The position numbers were made by a program, and so were the translations under genes. This document shows, one piece after another, positions 7,548-15,446 of a stretch of 64,000 nucleotides of DNA; the first letter of the stretch is position 1; each line of letters starts with the position of its first letter. Below the pieces are notes generated by a model. The model worked only from the letters and a program-made list of their open reading frames with translations, was not told the DNA's origin and ran no database searches. This DNA is from an uncultured Lachnospiraceae bacterium (lineage in GTDB: Bacteria > Bacillota > Clostridia > Lachnospirales > Lachnospiraceae): NCBI GenBank assembly GCA_947591155.1, contig CANQDA010000002.1, positions 38,052 through 102,051 of the forward strand, written 5' to 3'.

Positions 7548-8417
7548 ATGGGAATCATAAAGGCAAGCAAGCTTGCGTTTGATTATCTGAAGATGGATGA
7601 CGAGGGAAAGGTCGAGTCGAGATCGCGTGCGATCGACGACGTCGACCTTGACGTCAATGAGGGAGATTTTATCGCGATCCTCGGACACAACGGTTCCGGG
7701 AAGTCGACGCTTGCCAAGCACATCAACGCGATCCTGCTCCCGACGGAGGGGGTGCTCTATGTGGACGGCAGGGATACGCGCGACGAGTCGAAGCTCTGGG
7801 AGATCCGTCAGACGGCCGGTATGGTCTTCCAGAACCCGGACAATCAGATCATCGGTACGATCGTGGACGAGGATGTGGGCTTCGGGCCTGAGAACATGGG
7901 CGTGCCGCAGCAGGAGATCTGGCAGAGGGTGGAGGACAGCCTGAAAAAGGTCGGCATGTGGGAATATCGGGATCATTCGCCGAACAAGCTCTCCGGCGGG
8001 CAGAAGCAGCGGGTAGCGATCGCCGGGGTCGTGGCGATGCGGCCGAAGTGTATCGTCCTGGACGAGCCGACCGCGATGCTGGATCCGAACGGCCGGAAAG
8101 AGGTGATCCGCACAGTGCAGGAGCTGAACCGGCAGGAGCATGTGACGGTCATTCTGATCACGCACTATATGGAAGAGGTCATCGAGGCGGATCGGGTCAT
8201 CGTCATGGATCAGGGAAAGGTCGTTATGCAGGGGACGCCGAGAGAGGTGTTCTCCCATGTGGAGGAGCTGAAGGGTTACCGCCTGGACGTTCCGCAGGCG
8301 ACGCTCGTGGCACACGAGCTTCAGAAGGCGGGACTGCCGCTGCCGGACGGGATCCTCTCGAACGAGGAGCTGGTTCGCGAGCTGGAGAAGCTGCATAGAC
8401 AGACGCAGTTGCCATGA
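7548..8417 (+). CDS. ecfA1: ECF transporter ATPase EcfA1
   Basis: First of two ATPases of an energy-coupling-factor module that powers vitamin or metal S-components. It is 289 residues with Walker [10 protein letters not shown] (about 46-54), Q-loop MVFQNPDNQ, signature LSGGQ (148-152) and Walker [11 protein letters not shown] (about 168-177). The tail of about 90 residues is typical of EcfA. It begins 21 nt after the LacI-type regulator, so it may be read from that promoter as well as its own. In many Firmicutes this gene follows rplQ directly; here about 6.9 kb intervenes. Confidence 0.95.
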   Translation: MGIIKASKLAFDYLKMDDEGKVESRSRAIDDVDLDVNEGDFIAILGHNGSGKSTLAKHINAILLPTEGVLYVDGRDTRDESKLWEIRQTAGMVFQNPDNQIIGTIVDEDVGFGPENMGVPQQEIWQRVEDSLKKVGMWEYRDHSPNKLSGGQKQRVAIAGVVAMRPKCIVLDEPTAMLDPNGRKEVIRTVQELNRQEHVTVILITHYMEEVIEADRVIVMDQGKVVMQGTPREVFSHVEELKGYRLDVPQATLVAHELQKAGLPLPDGILSNEELVRELEKLHRQTQLP

Positions 8418-8576
8418 GACAAGAGATAAAAGATAAGAGGTAAAAGATAAGAGATACGGTCATGTGTCGGGAGAATGGCAGGGCGGGCATGACAGTGTGA
8501 AATGAACGGTATATTCTTAAGAAGATATACTGGGGAAATATGCCGAAATGGTTGAGAACGGAAGGAACAAGTTCAT

Positions 8577-9443
8577 ATGTCGATTCGATTGGAACATCTG
8601 AACTATATATACAGCGCGGGCACGGCATTTGAGCGTCAGGCGCTTCACGACATCGATCTGGAGCTGCCGGACGGACAGTTCATCGGGATGATCGGACACA
8701 CCGGTTCCGGAAAATCCACGCTGATCCAGCATCTGAACGGACTTTTGAAGCCGACGTCCGGGCGGGTGCTGTACAACGGCGAGGATATCTTTGCAGAGGG
8801 TTTTGATCTGAAACAACTGCGCAGTAAGGTGGGGCTGGTGTTCCAGTATCCCGAGCATCAGCTCTTCGAGACCGATGTGTTCACGGATGTGTGTTTCGGG
8901 CCGAGGAATCTGGGGCTGCCGAAGGAGGAGATCGAGAACCGTGCGCTTGCTGCCCTGCAGCAGGTAGGGCTGAAGGAGAAATACTACACGATGTCTCCGT
9001 TTGAGCTCTCAGGAGGACAGAAACGCAGGGCTGCGATCGCCGGGATACTCGCGATGGAACCGGAGGTACTGGTGCTCGACGAGCCGACGGCCGGACTGGA
9101 TCCGAAGGGGAGGGACGATATTCTCGATCAGGTGGCGAGGCTTCACAGTGAACGGAAGATCACGGTGGTGCTTGTCTCGCACAGCATGGAGGATATCGCG
9201 CGCTATGTGGAGCGCATCATTGTCATGAACCACGGGAGCGTTCTGTTCGACGCTGCGCCGCGCAAGGTGTTTCGGCATTACCGGGAGCTTGAGCAGGTCG
9301 GACTCGCGGCCCCGCAGGTGACTTATCTGGTGAATGAGTTGCGGGCAAAGGGTTGGGAGATTCCGACCGACGCGACCACGGTGGGGGAGGCTGCGCAGGC
9401 GATCCTCGGGGCGCTCGGATCTGCGTCTTCGACACAGGCTTAG
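8577..9443 (+). CDS. ecfA2: ECF transporter ATPase EcfA2
   Basis: Second ECF ATPase, 288 residues, with Walker A GHTGSGKST (40-48), Q-loop LVFQYPEHQ, signature LSGGQ (144-148) and Walker B VLVLDEPTAGLDP (about 165-177). It pairs with EcfA1 to form the asymmetric ATPase dimer that drives EcfT. GGAAGGA at 8560-8566 precedes the ATG. The 159-bp gap from ecfA1 holds short purine-rich direct repeats (AAGATAAG units at 8421-8456) of unknown meaning. Confidence 0.95.
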   Translation: MSIRLEHLNYIYSAGTAFERQALHDIDLELPDGQFIGMIGHTGSGKSTLIQHLNGLLKPTSGRVLYNGEDIFAEGFDLKQLRSKVGLVFQYPEHQLFETDVFTDVCFGPRNLGLPKEEIENRALAALQQVGLKEKYYTMSPFELSGGQKRRAAIAGILAMEPEVLVLDEPTAGLDPKGRDDILDQVARLHSERKITVVLVSHSMEDIARYVERIIVMNHGSVLFDAAPRKVFRHYRELEQVGLAAPQVTYLVNELRAKGWEIPTDATTVGEAAQAILGALGSASSTQA

Positions 9444-9538
9444 GGAGGCAGGACGAAGCCCCTGCACACGGAGTGGGAAAGAGCAGTCTGCCGCCGTATC
9501 CTCATTACGAGATTTCGGAAAGAAAGACAGATAACGCC

Positions 9539-10363
9539 ATGTTGAGAGAAATTACGATCGGACAATATTATCCCGCGGATTCCGTTATCCATAAGCTGGA
9601 TCCGCGCGTCAAGCTGGCAGGGACACTGGTCTTCATCGTGTCCTTGTTTGCGTTCGCCTCGGTGGAGGCGTACCTGTTGGCGACGCTTGTGCTGGCCGCG
9701 GTGATCCGCGCCTCGAAAGTGCCGCTTAAGTTTATGCTGCGCGGACTGAAGGCGATCTTTATTCTGCTCTTGTTCACGGTCGCGTTCAACCTTTTTCTTA
9801 CGCGGGGAACGCCGATCTTTCATTTTTGGATTTTTACGGTGACGAAAGAGGGTGTGAAGACGGCGGTGTTCATGGCGATCCGTCTGATCTACCTGATCAT
9901 CGGCTCGTCGGTGATGACGCTGACGACCACGCCGAACAACCTGACGGACGGCCTTGAAAAAGCGCTCTCTCCTCTGCACCGCATCCGTGTGCCGGTGCAT
10001 GAGATCGCGATGATCATGTCGATCGCGCTGCGTTTCATTCCGATCCTTCTCGAAGAGACGGACAAGATCATGAAGGCGCAGACCGCGAGAGGAGCGGATT
10101 TTGAATCCGGCAATCTGATCCGGAGGGTGCGCAACATGATCCCGCTTCTGGTGCCGCTCTTTGTGTCGGCGTTTCGCCGCGCGAACGACCTGGCGATGGC
10201 GATGGAGGCGAGAGGCTACCACGGCGGGGAGGGCAGGACGAAGATGCGTCCGCTCGTCTACGCGCGCCGGGACAAGTTCGCGTATTCGGCGATGCTGCTG
10301 TACCTGATTGCAATGTTTTTCGTGAACCGGATCGGGTTTTTCGCGGGGCTGATCCGCTGGTGA
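9539..10363 (+). CDS. ecfT: ECF transporter transmembrane subunit EcfT
   Basis: Membrane scaffold joining the EcfA1/A2 ATPases to interchangeable S-components. The 274-residue protein starts ITIGQYYPADSVIHKLDPR, a canonical EcfT N-terminus. It has several membrane segments and the two coupling-helix signatures, QTARGADFESGN and AMEARGYHGGEGRT, each with the conserved A-R-G. The ATG at 9539 is chosen because the frame upstream is non-family and overlaps ecfA2. No S-component gene is visible nearby, as expected for a shared (group II) module. Confidence 0.95.
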   Translation: MLREITIGQYYPADSVIHKLDPRVKLAGTLVFIVSLFAFASVEAYLLATLVLAAVIRASKVPLKFMLRGLKAIFILLLFTVAFNLFLTRGTPIFHFWIFTVTKEGVKTAVFMAIRLIYLIIGSSVMTLTTTPNNLTDGLEKALSPLHRIRVPVHEIAMIMSIALRFIPILLEETDKIMKAQTARGADFESGNLIRRVRNMIPLLVPLFVSAFRRANDLAMAMEARGYHGGEGRTKMRPLVYARRDKFAYSAMLLYLIAMFFVNRIGFFAGLIRW

Positions 10364-10477
10364 AAGACGCGGGCGGCAGAAAGCTGTATGCTGAAAGAAT
10401 CAGCATATCTCCGGGTGAATGCCTCTGAGGGATTTCCCGGAGTTTTGTTTATGAGAGGAAAGAGGAAAGAGGAAAGA

Positions 10478-11227
10478 ATGGGCAAAAAAAAACGTGTGAA
10501 ACTGACCGTCGCGTACGATGGCACGAACTATAACGGTTGGCAGGTGCAGCCGAACGGCGTCACGATCGAGAGTGAGCTGAATCGCCATTTGAGCGAGCTG
10601 CTGGGCGAGGAGATCCGTGTGACCGGTGCGAGCCGCACGGACGCCGGCGTCCACGCGCGCGGCAACGTGGCGGTCTTTGATACGACGGCGCGCATGCCGG
10701 CGGACAAGATCTCCTATGCGATGAACACGCGGCTGCCTGTGGACATCCGGATTCAGGAGTCGTGCGAGGTGGCGCCGGATTTCCATCCGCGCTTCTGCGA
10801 GACAGTCAAGACTTATGAATATAAGATCTGCAACCGCAGATTTCCCGATCCGTGCAGCAGACTGTATTCACTTTTTTACTACTGGGATCTGGATGAGAAA
10901 CGGATGCAGAAGGCGGCCGACTATCTGGTCGGGACGCACGATTTCACGAGCTTCTGCACGAACAAGCCGGAGGTCACGGATCATGTGCGCACGATCTACA
11001 GCCTTGACGTGACGCGCGAGGGCGAGATGATCACGGTCCGCGTGCGCGGAAACGGTTTTCTCTACAACATGGTGCGTATCATTGCCGGGACGCTGCTGCG
11101 CGTCGGCAGCGGAATGATGGAGCCAGACGAGATCCCGGAGATCCTCGCGGCGCGCGACCGGGGTCGCGCCGGTGAGACCGCGCCGGCGCACGGACTGACT
11201 TTAGTGAATATAAAATACACATCATAA
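10478..11227 (+). CDS. truA: tRNA pseudouridine(38-40) synthase TruA
   Basis: Converts uridines 38-40 of the tRNA anticodon arm to pseudouridine. It is 249 residues; the catalytic aspartate lies in GASRTDAGVHARGNVAVF (Asp55). YEYKICNRRFPDP and FLYNMVRIIAGTLL are family blocks. The start at 10478 follows a GAGGAAAG-rich leader, and an in-frame upstream ATG at 10388 would add a non-family extension. Linkage ecfT-truA is classical in Firmicutes, but rplM and rpsI, which usually follow, are absent. Confidence 0.96.
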   Translation: MGKKKRVKLTVAYDGTNYNGWQVQPNGVTIESELNRHLSELLGEEIRVTGASRTDAGVHARGNVAVFDTTARMPADKISYAMNTRLPVDIRIQESCEVAPDFHPRFCETVKTYEYKICNRRFPDPCSRLYSLFYYWDLDEKRMQKAADYLVGTHDFTSFCTNKPEVTDHVRTIYSLDVTREGEMITVRVRGNGFLYNMVRIIAGTLLRVGSGMMEPDEIPEILAARDRGRAGETAPAHGLTLVNIKYTS

Positions 11228-11256
11228 AGCATATAAAGCAACGTAAAATATAAATA

Positions 11257-11285
11257 TTGAAATAATCAACAAAATGTGATATATT
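11257..11285 (+). promoter_or_regulatory. Promoter of the interrupted holin-like toxin locus
   Basis: TTGAAA (11257-11262), 17-nt spacer, TATATT (11280-11285). The leader then contains CCTCC (11301-11305), which can pair with the GGAGG ribosome-binding site (11314-11318) across an 8-nt loop. Such sequestration is typical of type I toxin mRNAs. Confidence 0.6.
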
Positions 11286-11326
11286 ATGATTGCTGTCGAG
11301 CCTCCAGCAGAAAGGAGGTGGAGTCT

Positions 11327-11485
11327 ATGGAAGAAGCTTTCATTACGTTTTTTATTTCTGTCGCAGCAAGTATACCCCCAGGGCACCCCGTAACTCAAAT
11401 CCCTTCGGGATGGGGAAACAGCTTCGCTGTTTCATAAGGTATAGTTGGCTATTATATTTGCAAATGGCTGGGCAGAGATAGTTAG
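11327..11485 (+). pseudogene. Small holin-like (type I-style) membrane toxin gene, interrupted by a 69-nt insert
   Basis: A strong AAAGGAGG precedes an ATG whose reading frame gives MEEAFITFFISVAASI and then, through inserted DNA, stops at TAA 11435-11437 (36 codons). Removing 11375-11443 joins that start to VGYYICKWLGRDS, ending at TAG 11485. The restored 29-residue peptide has a hydrophobic helix followed by a YYICKWL-basic tail, the layout of the putative holin-like toxins common in Lachnospiraceae. The insert is flanked by TATA on both sides and holds two perfect hairpins. The locus also has a sequestered ribosome-binding site and a 13-bp terminator. Either the toxin is dead, or the insert is tolerated at the RNA or translation level. 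Not recognised at the level of a named toxin. Confidence 0.6.
11371..11443. repeat. Small double-hairpin insertion with TATA duplication
   Basis: 65 nt (11375-11439) between two TATA copies (11371-11374, 11440-11443). It contains ATCCC-TTC-GGGAT and GAAACAGC-TTC-GCTGTTTC, two perfect adjacent stems. Its length plus one TATA is 69 nt, so the downstream frame is preserved, though an in-frame TAA lies inside. It looks like a tiny palindromic insertion unit. Confidence 0.6.
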
Positions 11486-11527
11486 ACAGCAACAGCCTAT
11501 ACGGAGTAGCTCACCGTGACGAGCAAG

Positions 11528-11560
11528 AAAACCTCCAGAGCTGACACTCTGGAGGTTTTC
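11528..11560 (+). terminator. Bidirectional terminator of the toxin locus
   Basis: A perfect 13-bp stem, AAAACCTCCAGAG (11528-11540) with CTCTGGAGGTTTT (11547-11559), 6-nt loop. The flanking A and T runs allow termination from both directions, as expected if an antisense RNA is made from the opposite strand. Confidence 0.8.
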
Positions 11561-11657
11561 GCTTAGCCTATGGAATTTCATTACGTTTTTTGGCTGAGAT
11601 TATAATAAGACTTTTCGCTGAAAAAGTCAATATGTAGATTCTCCCAATAATCGAAAA

Positions 11658-12152
11658 TTATGTATCGCCAGCATGCAGTTCCCGCTCCTCTATGTACTTT
11701 TGCAGCTTGCCAAACGCCCCCTTATAGATCACGGACAAAAGCTTGTCCGTCCGGCGCAGCGCGAGCTGCATCTGCTCATCCGTGAGCAGGCCGTCCCGGG
11801 CCGCGTCCGCGAGCTCGTCGAGGTCGACGACGCGCACGAAGCCGTCCGGATAGACGATCACATCGACCAGAAGATCTGTGAATGTCCAGGCATTCTCGCT
11901 CTCATCGTAGGCGCTGTCGATGATGTCGCAGTACCAGCTGATCAGCTTTCCGTCGTGGTCGTAAAACTTGCTGACCTTGTACCCGCGCTCCATGAAGTAG
12001 CAGGAGTAGCCGTGATGCAGCGTTTTCTTGGGTCGGATCGTGTTCCAGCGGGTGACGATCACCTCGCGGTCCTGATATAAGATCTCATCGTCTTCCAAAA
12101 GAATGCATTCCGCCGGAATGATACGCTTCCGGTACAGCTTCAGTTTGCTCAT
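11658..12152 (-). CDS. DUF402 domain protein
   Basis: A 164-residue cytoplasmic protein. The segment WYCDIIDSAYDESENAWTFT then DLLVDVIVYPDGFVRVVDLD is the DUF402 core (roughly residues 85-125), followed by a helical tail. Characterised members of this fold are nucleotide or organophosphate phosphatases using acidic metal ligands, as in FomD and YgaC-type proteins. The D/E-rich strands here are compatible, but the substrate is unknown. Shine-Dalgarno AGAGGGATG precedes the start on the minus strand. It is transcribed alone, divergently from galK. Confidence 0.8.
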   Translation of the reverse strand: MSKLKLYRKRIIPAECILLEDDEILYQDREVIVTRWNTIRPKKTLHHGYSCYFMERGYKVSKFYDHDGKLISWYCDIIDSAYDESENAWTFTDLLVDVIVYPDGFVRVVDLDELADAARDGLLTDEQMQLALRRTDKLLSVIYKGAFGKLQKYIEERELHAGDT

Positions 12153-12256
12153 AATGACATCCCTCTTCGTATCTTTATCTCAATCGAAAATCCAGACAAC
12201 AAGTTCCTAAGAAAAAGAATATCAAAAAATTCGGAAAATGTCTATATAGATTTGCA

Positions 12257-12300
12257 ACAGAATCGCACGATAATTGGCACAGAACCGCACAATAATTGCG
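12257..12300 (+). repeat. Two tandem 22-bp repeats upstream of galK
   Basis: ACAGAATCGCACGATAATTG (from 12257) and ACAGAACCGCACAATAATTG (from 12279) are direct repeats in phase with about two helical turns. They lie in the divergent 12153-12458 gap between the DUF402 gene and galK, so they may bind a regulator of either gene. Nothing else but a weak promoter was seen in this 306-bp gap. Confidence 0.55.
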
Positions 12301-12388
12301 TGGGAATCCTAAGACGGATCACTTCAGGAGAGGAATCGTCCGCCCCGCATTTTTTCGTGATTGCGGGATATACAGCGGAAGCATTTTG

Positions 12389-12397
12389 TGCTATACT
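12389..12397 (+). promoter_or_regulatory. Extended -10 promoter candidate for galK
   Basis: TG-C-TATACT at 12389-12397, 62 nt before the galK start, with no good -35 hexamer. That suggests an extended -10 or activator-dependent promoter. The tandem repeats at 12257-12300 lie about 90-130 bp upstream. Confidence 0.45.
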
Positions 12398-12458
12398 GGA
12401 ACCGCTTAGCTGGATACAATTTTTGATATTTATATTATTCAATTTACAGGGGGAAACG

Positions 12459-13625
12459 ATGATGAAACAGCAGATGTTGGAGCATTTCACGAAGGTATTC
12501 GGAGACGCGGAAGGGGCGGAGGTCTTCTTCGCGCCGGGCCGCGTGAACCTGATCGGGGAGCATACGGATTACAACGGCGGGCATGTGTTTCCGTGCGCGC
12601 TGACGATCGGTACCTACGGGGCGGCGCGGAAGAGAGACGACCGGAAGTTGAGGTTTTATTCCGTGAATTTTGAGCAGCTCGGCGTGATCGAGTCGAGTCT
12701 GGACGAGCTGGAGCCGGGCAGGACGACGGGCTGGACGAACTATCCGAAGGGCATCATGTGGGCGTTCGCTGGGCGCGGCATGGAGATGGACTGCGGTCTG
12801 GATCTTGTCATTTTCGGGAATATTCCGAACGGTTCGGGACTCTCGTCGTCCGCGTCGGTGGAGGTGCTCACAGGGGCGATCCTGCGCGCGCTGTACGGTT
12901 TCGACGTGAGCAATCAGGATCTGGCGCTGATCGGGCAGTACGCGGAGAATCATTACAACGGCGTGAACTGCGGGATCATGGATCAGTTCGCGGTGGCGAT
13001 GGGCAAGAAGGACAATGCGATCTTCCTCGACACGAACACGCTGCAGTTTACATACGCGCCGATCGTTCTGGATGGCGCGAAGATCGTGATCGCCTGCAGC
13101 AACAAGAAGCGTGGTCTGGCGGACTCCAAGTACAACGAGCGCAGGAGCGAGTGCGAGGAGGCGCTCGCCGAGCTGCAGAAGGTCTGTGACATCAAGACGC
13201 TCGGTGATTTGACGGAGGAGCAGTTCGAGCAGTACAAGGACGCGATCAAGAGTCCGGTGCGGCTGAAGAGGGCGCGTCACGCGGTGTACGAGAACCGGCG
13301 GACACTCCGCGCCGTGGAAGCGCTGAAGAATAATGAGATCGCGCTGTTCGGAAAGCTGATGAACGACTCGCATGTTTCCCTGAGAGACGATTACGAGGTG
13401 ACCGGGATCGAGTTGGATACATTGGCGGAAGAGGCGTGGAAGATCGACGGCGTGATCGGTTCCCGTATGACCGGCGCGGGCTTCGGCGGCTGTACGGTCA
13501 GCATCGTGAAGGACGAGGCGATCGATTCCTTCATCGAGCAGGTCGGAAAAGCGTATAAAGACAAGATCGGTTACGAGGCAGATTTCTATGTGGTAGAGAT
13601 CGGAGACGGCCCGCAGACGCTCTGA
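12459..13625 (+). CDS. galK: Galactokinase
   Basis: Phosphorylates galactose at C1, the first step of the Leloir pathway. It is 388 residues, GHMP kinase family, with the galactokinase signature PGRVNLIGEHTDYNGG (about 26-41), the ATP-binding GSGLSSSASVEV motif, and MDQFAVAMGKKDNAIFLDT carrying the catalytic Asp. The C-terminal GSRMTGAGFGGCTVSIV is GHMP motif 3. AGGGGG precedes the ATG at 12459; the next codon is also ATG. The much longer upstream frame is not supported by family alignment. galT follows 20 bp downstream. Confidence 0.96.
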   Translation: MMKQQMLEHFTKVFGDAEGAEVFFAPGRVNLIGEHTDYNGGHVFPCALTIGTYGAARKRDDRKLRFYSVNFEQLGVIESSLDELEPGRTTGWTNYPKGIMWAFAGRGMEMDCGLDLVIFGNIPNGSGLSSSASVEVLTGAILRALYGFDVSNQDLALIGQYAENHYNGVNCGIMDQFAVAMGKKDNAIFLDTNTLQFTYAPIVLDGAKIVIACSNKKRGLADSKYNERRSECEEALAELQKVCDIKTLGDLTEEQFEQYKDAIKSPVRLKRARHAVYENRRTLRAVEALKNNEIALFGKLMNDSHVSLRDDYEVTGIELDTLAEEAWKIDGVIGSRMTGAGFGGCTVSIVKDEAIDSFIEQVGKAYKDKIGYEADFYVVEIGDGPQTL

Positions 13626-13645
13626 AATGGAAACAGGAGGAAATC

Positions 13646-15265
13646 ATGATACAGGAATATATTGCGAAGCTGGTCCGGTATGGGCTGGATACGGGACTGA
13701 TTGAAAAGGCGGACGCGATTTATACGGCGAACGGCCTGCTGGCACTTTTGAAGATTGACGCGCTGGATGAGGCGGCCGAGGAGGCGATTCTCGCGTGGGG
13801 GCCGAAGAATGGCAGCGTGGCCGGGCTGCCAGAAGCAGACGATATAATCGGACGGCAGCAAAAAGGAAATCCGGCGGGTCGGCCGGAGACGGGAGATCCC
13901 GGGGCACGGTTGGAGGAGATCCTCGGCGCGATCTGCGATTACGCGTATGAGCATGGTCTCATAGTGGAGAACACCGTAGGGTATCGCGATCTGTTTGACA
14001 CGAAGGTGATGGGGCTTTTTGTGGATCGTCCGTCGAATGTGGCGCGCAGATTTTGGGAACTCTACCGGAAGTCGCCGAGGCAGGCGACGGACGCGTACTA
14101 CAAATTCAGTCAGGATACGGACTACATCCGCAGATACCGCATCGCGCGCGACCGCAAGTGGGTCGCGCCCACGGAGTACGGGGATCTGGACATTACGATC
14201 AACCTCTCGAAGCCGGAGAAGGATCCGAAGGCGATCGCCGCGGCGCGCAACGCGAAGCAGACCGCCTATCCGAAGTGCCAGCTCTGCATGGAGAATGAGG
14301 GCTACGCAGGACGGCTTGACCATCCGGCACGTGAGAATCACCGCATCATTCCGGTGACAATTAACGGAAGTCCCTGGTTTTTCCAGTATTCCCCATACGT
14401 CTATTACAACGAGCACTGCATCGTATTCAATTCGCAGCATGTCCCGATGAAGATCGAGCGCGCGACGTTCGCGAAGCTATTGGACTTTGTCGCGCAGTTC
14501 CCGCACTATTTCGTCGGGTCGAACGCGGATCTGCCGATCGTCGGCGGATCGATCCTGAGCCATGACCATTTTCAGGGCGGCTGCTACGAATTCGCGATGG
14601 CGAAAGCGCCGATGGAGAAAAAGCTTACATTCGGGGGATTTGAAGACGTCGAAGCGGGCATCGTGAAATGGCCAATGTCAGTCATCCGTATCACTAGTCC
14701 CAGGCGGGAGTGCCTGATCGAGCTGGCCGACCGTATTCTTCTGGCGTGGCGCGGTTACACAGATGAGGCGGCTTTCGTCTTCGCGGAGACGGACGGAGAG
14801 CCGCACAATACGATCACCCCGATCGCGCGCATGCGGGAAGGGCGGTTTGAGCTCGACCTTGTCCTGCGCAACAATATCACGACGGACGAGCATCCGCTTG
14901 GCGTCTACCATCCACATGCGGAGCTGCACCACATCAAGAAAGAGAACATCGGACTCATCGAGGTAATGGGACTCGCCGTGCTTCCGGCCCGGCTGAAGGA
15001 TGAGCTGGAGCATTTAAAGGCGGCGATGCTGGAAGGGCGAGACGTCTCAGAGGACGCGGAGCTGTCCAAGCACGCTCCCTGGGTGGAGGAGCTGAAGCAG
15101 AAGTACGGTTCGTTTCGTGCGGACACGATCGACAAGGTCGTGCAGGACGAGGTTGGCCTGGTGTTCAGCAAGGTGTTGGAGCATGCCGGCGTCTTCAAGC
15201 GCACGCCGGAGGGACAGGAGGCGTTCGGGCGCTTCGTGCGGTCCGTAAATGAGCTTTCTGTATAA
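13646..15265 (+). CDS. galT: UDP-glucose-hexose-1-phosphate uridylyltransferase, class II
   Basis: Exchanges UMP between UDP-glucose and galactose-1-phosphate. This is the longer Firmicutes-type GalT: DLFDTKVMGLFVDRPSNVAR, the cysteine pair YPKCQLCMENEGYAGR, and the catalytic region GGSILSHDHFQGG. At 539 residues it exceeds the usual about 490-500; the excess is a hydrophilic stretch rich in Gly, Pro and Gln (about residues 52-90) between two N-terminal helices. AGGAGGAAATC precedes the ATG, 20 bp after galK, so the two are one operon. GalE is not in the window. Confidence 0.95.
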   Translation: MIQEYIAKLVRYGLDTGLIEKADAIYTANGLLALLKIDALDEAAEEAILAWGPKNGSVAGLPEADDIIGRQQKGNPAGRPETGDPGARLEEILGAICDYAYEHGLIVENTVGYRDLFDTKVMGLFVDRPSNVARRFWELYRKSPRQATDAYYKFSQDTDYIRRYRIARDRKWVAPTEYGDLDITINLSKPEKDPKAIAAARNAKQTAYPKCQLCMENEGYAGRLDHPARENHRIIPVTINGSPWFFQYSPYVYYNEHCIVFNSQHVPMKIERATFAKLLDFVAQFPHYFVGSNADLPIVGGSILSHDHFQGGCYEFAMAKAPMEKKLTFGGFEDVEAGIVKWPMSVIRITSPRRECLIELADRILLAWRGYTDEAAFVFAETDGEPHNTITPIARMREGRFELDLVLRNNITTDEHPLGVYHPHAELHHIKKENIGLIEVMGLAVLPARLKDELEHLKAAMLEGRDVSEDAELSKHAPWVEELKQKYGSFRADTIDKVVQDEVGLVFSKVLEHAGVFKRTPEGQEAFGRFVRSVNELSV

Positions 15266-15277
15266 TATTCACCTGAC

Positions 15278-15398
15278 GGAATCGCACGGTACCCTTCCTG
15301 GGTATTTCCCGTCAAAACCGCAATATCGGCTTTTTAAAAGGGAAAGCCGATATTGAACGGCTTTGTGCCGGAAAACACCCGGAAATCCCTGTGATTCC
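15278..15398. repeat. Long imperfect palindromic element, copy at galT-greA
   Basis: The 5' half (GGAATCGCACGGTACCCTTC onward) is complementary, with mismatches, to the 3' half ending GGAAATCCCTGTGATTCC. The centre, CGGCTTT...AAAGCCG, is itself a stem. It shares CGGTACCCTTCCTGG and CCGGAAATCC with the element at 2002-2112, defining a dispersed family. No reading frame is seen. Confidence 0.75.
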
Positions 15399-15446
15399 TG
15401 CTCATCAAACACGAATTATCAGATAGAAGAAGGAAGGAAAGCACGT

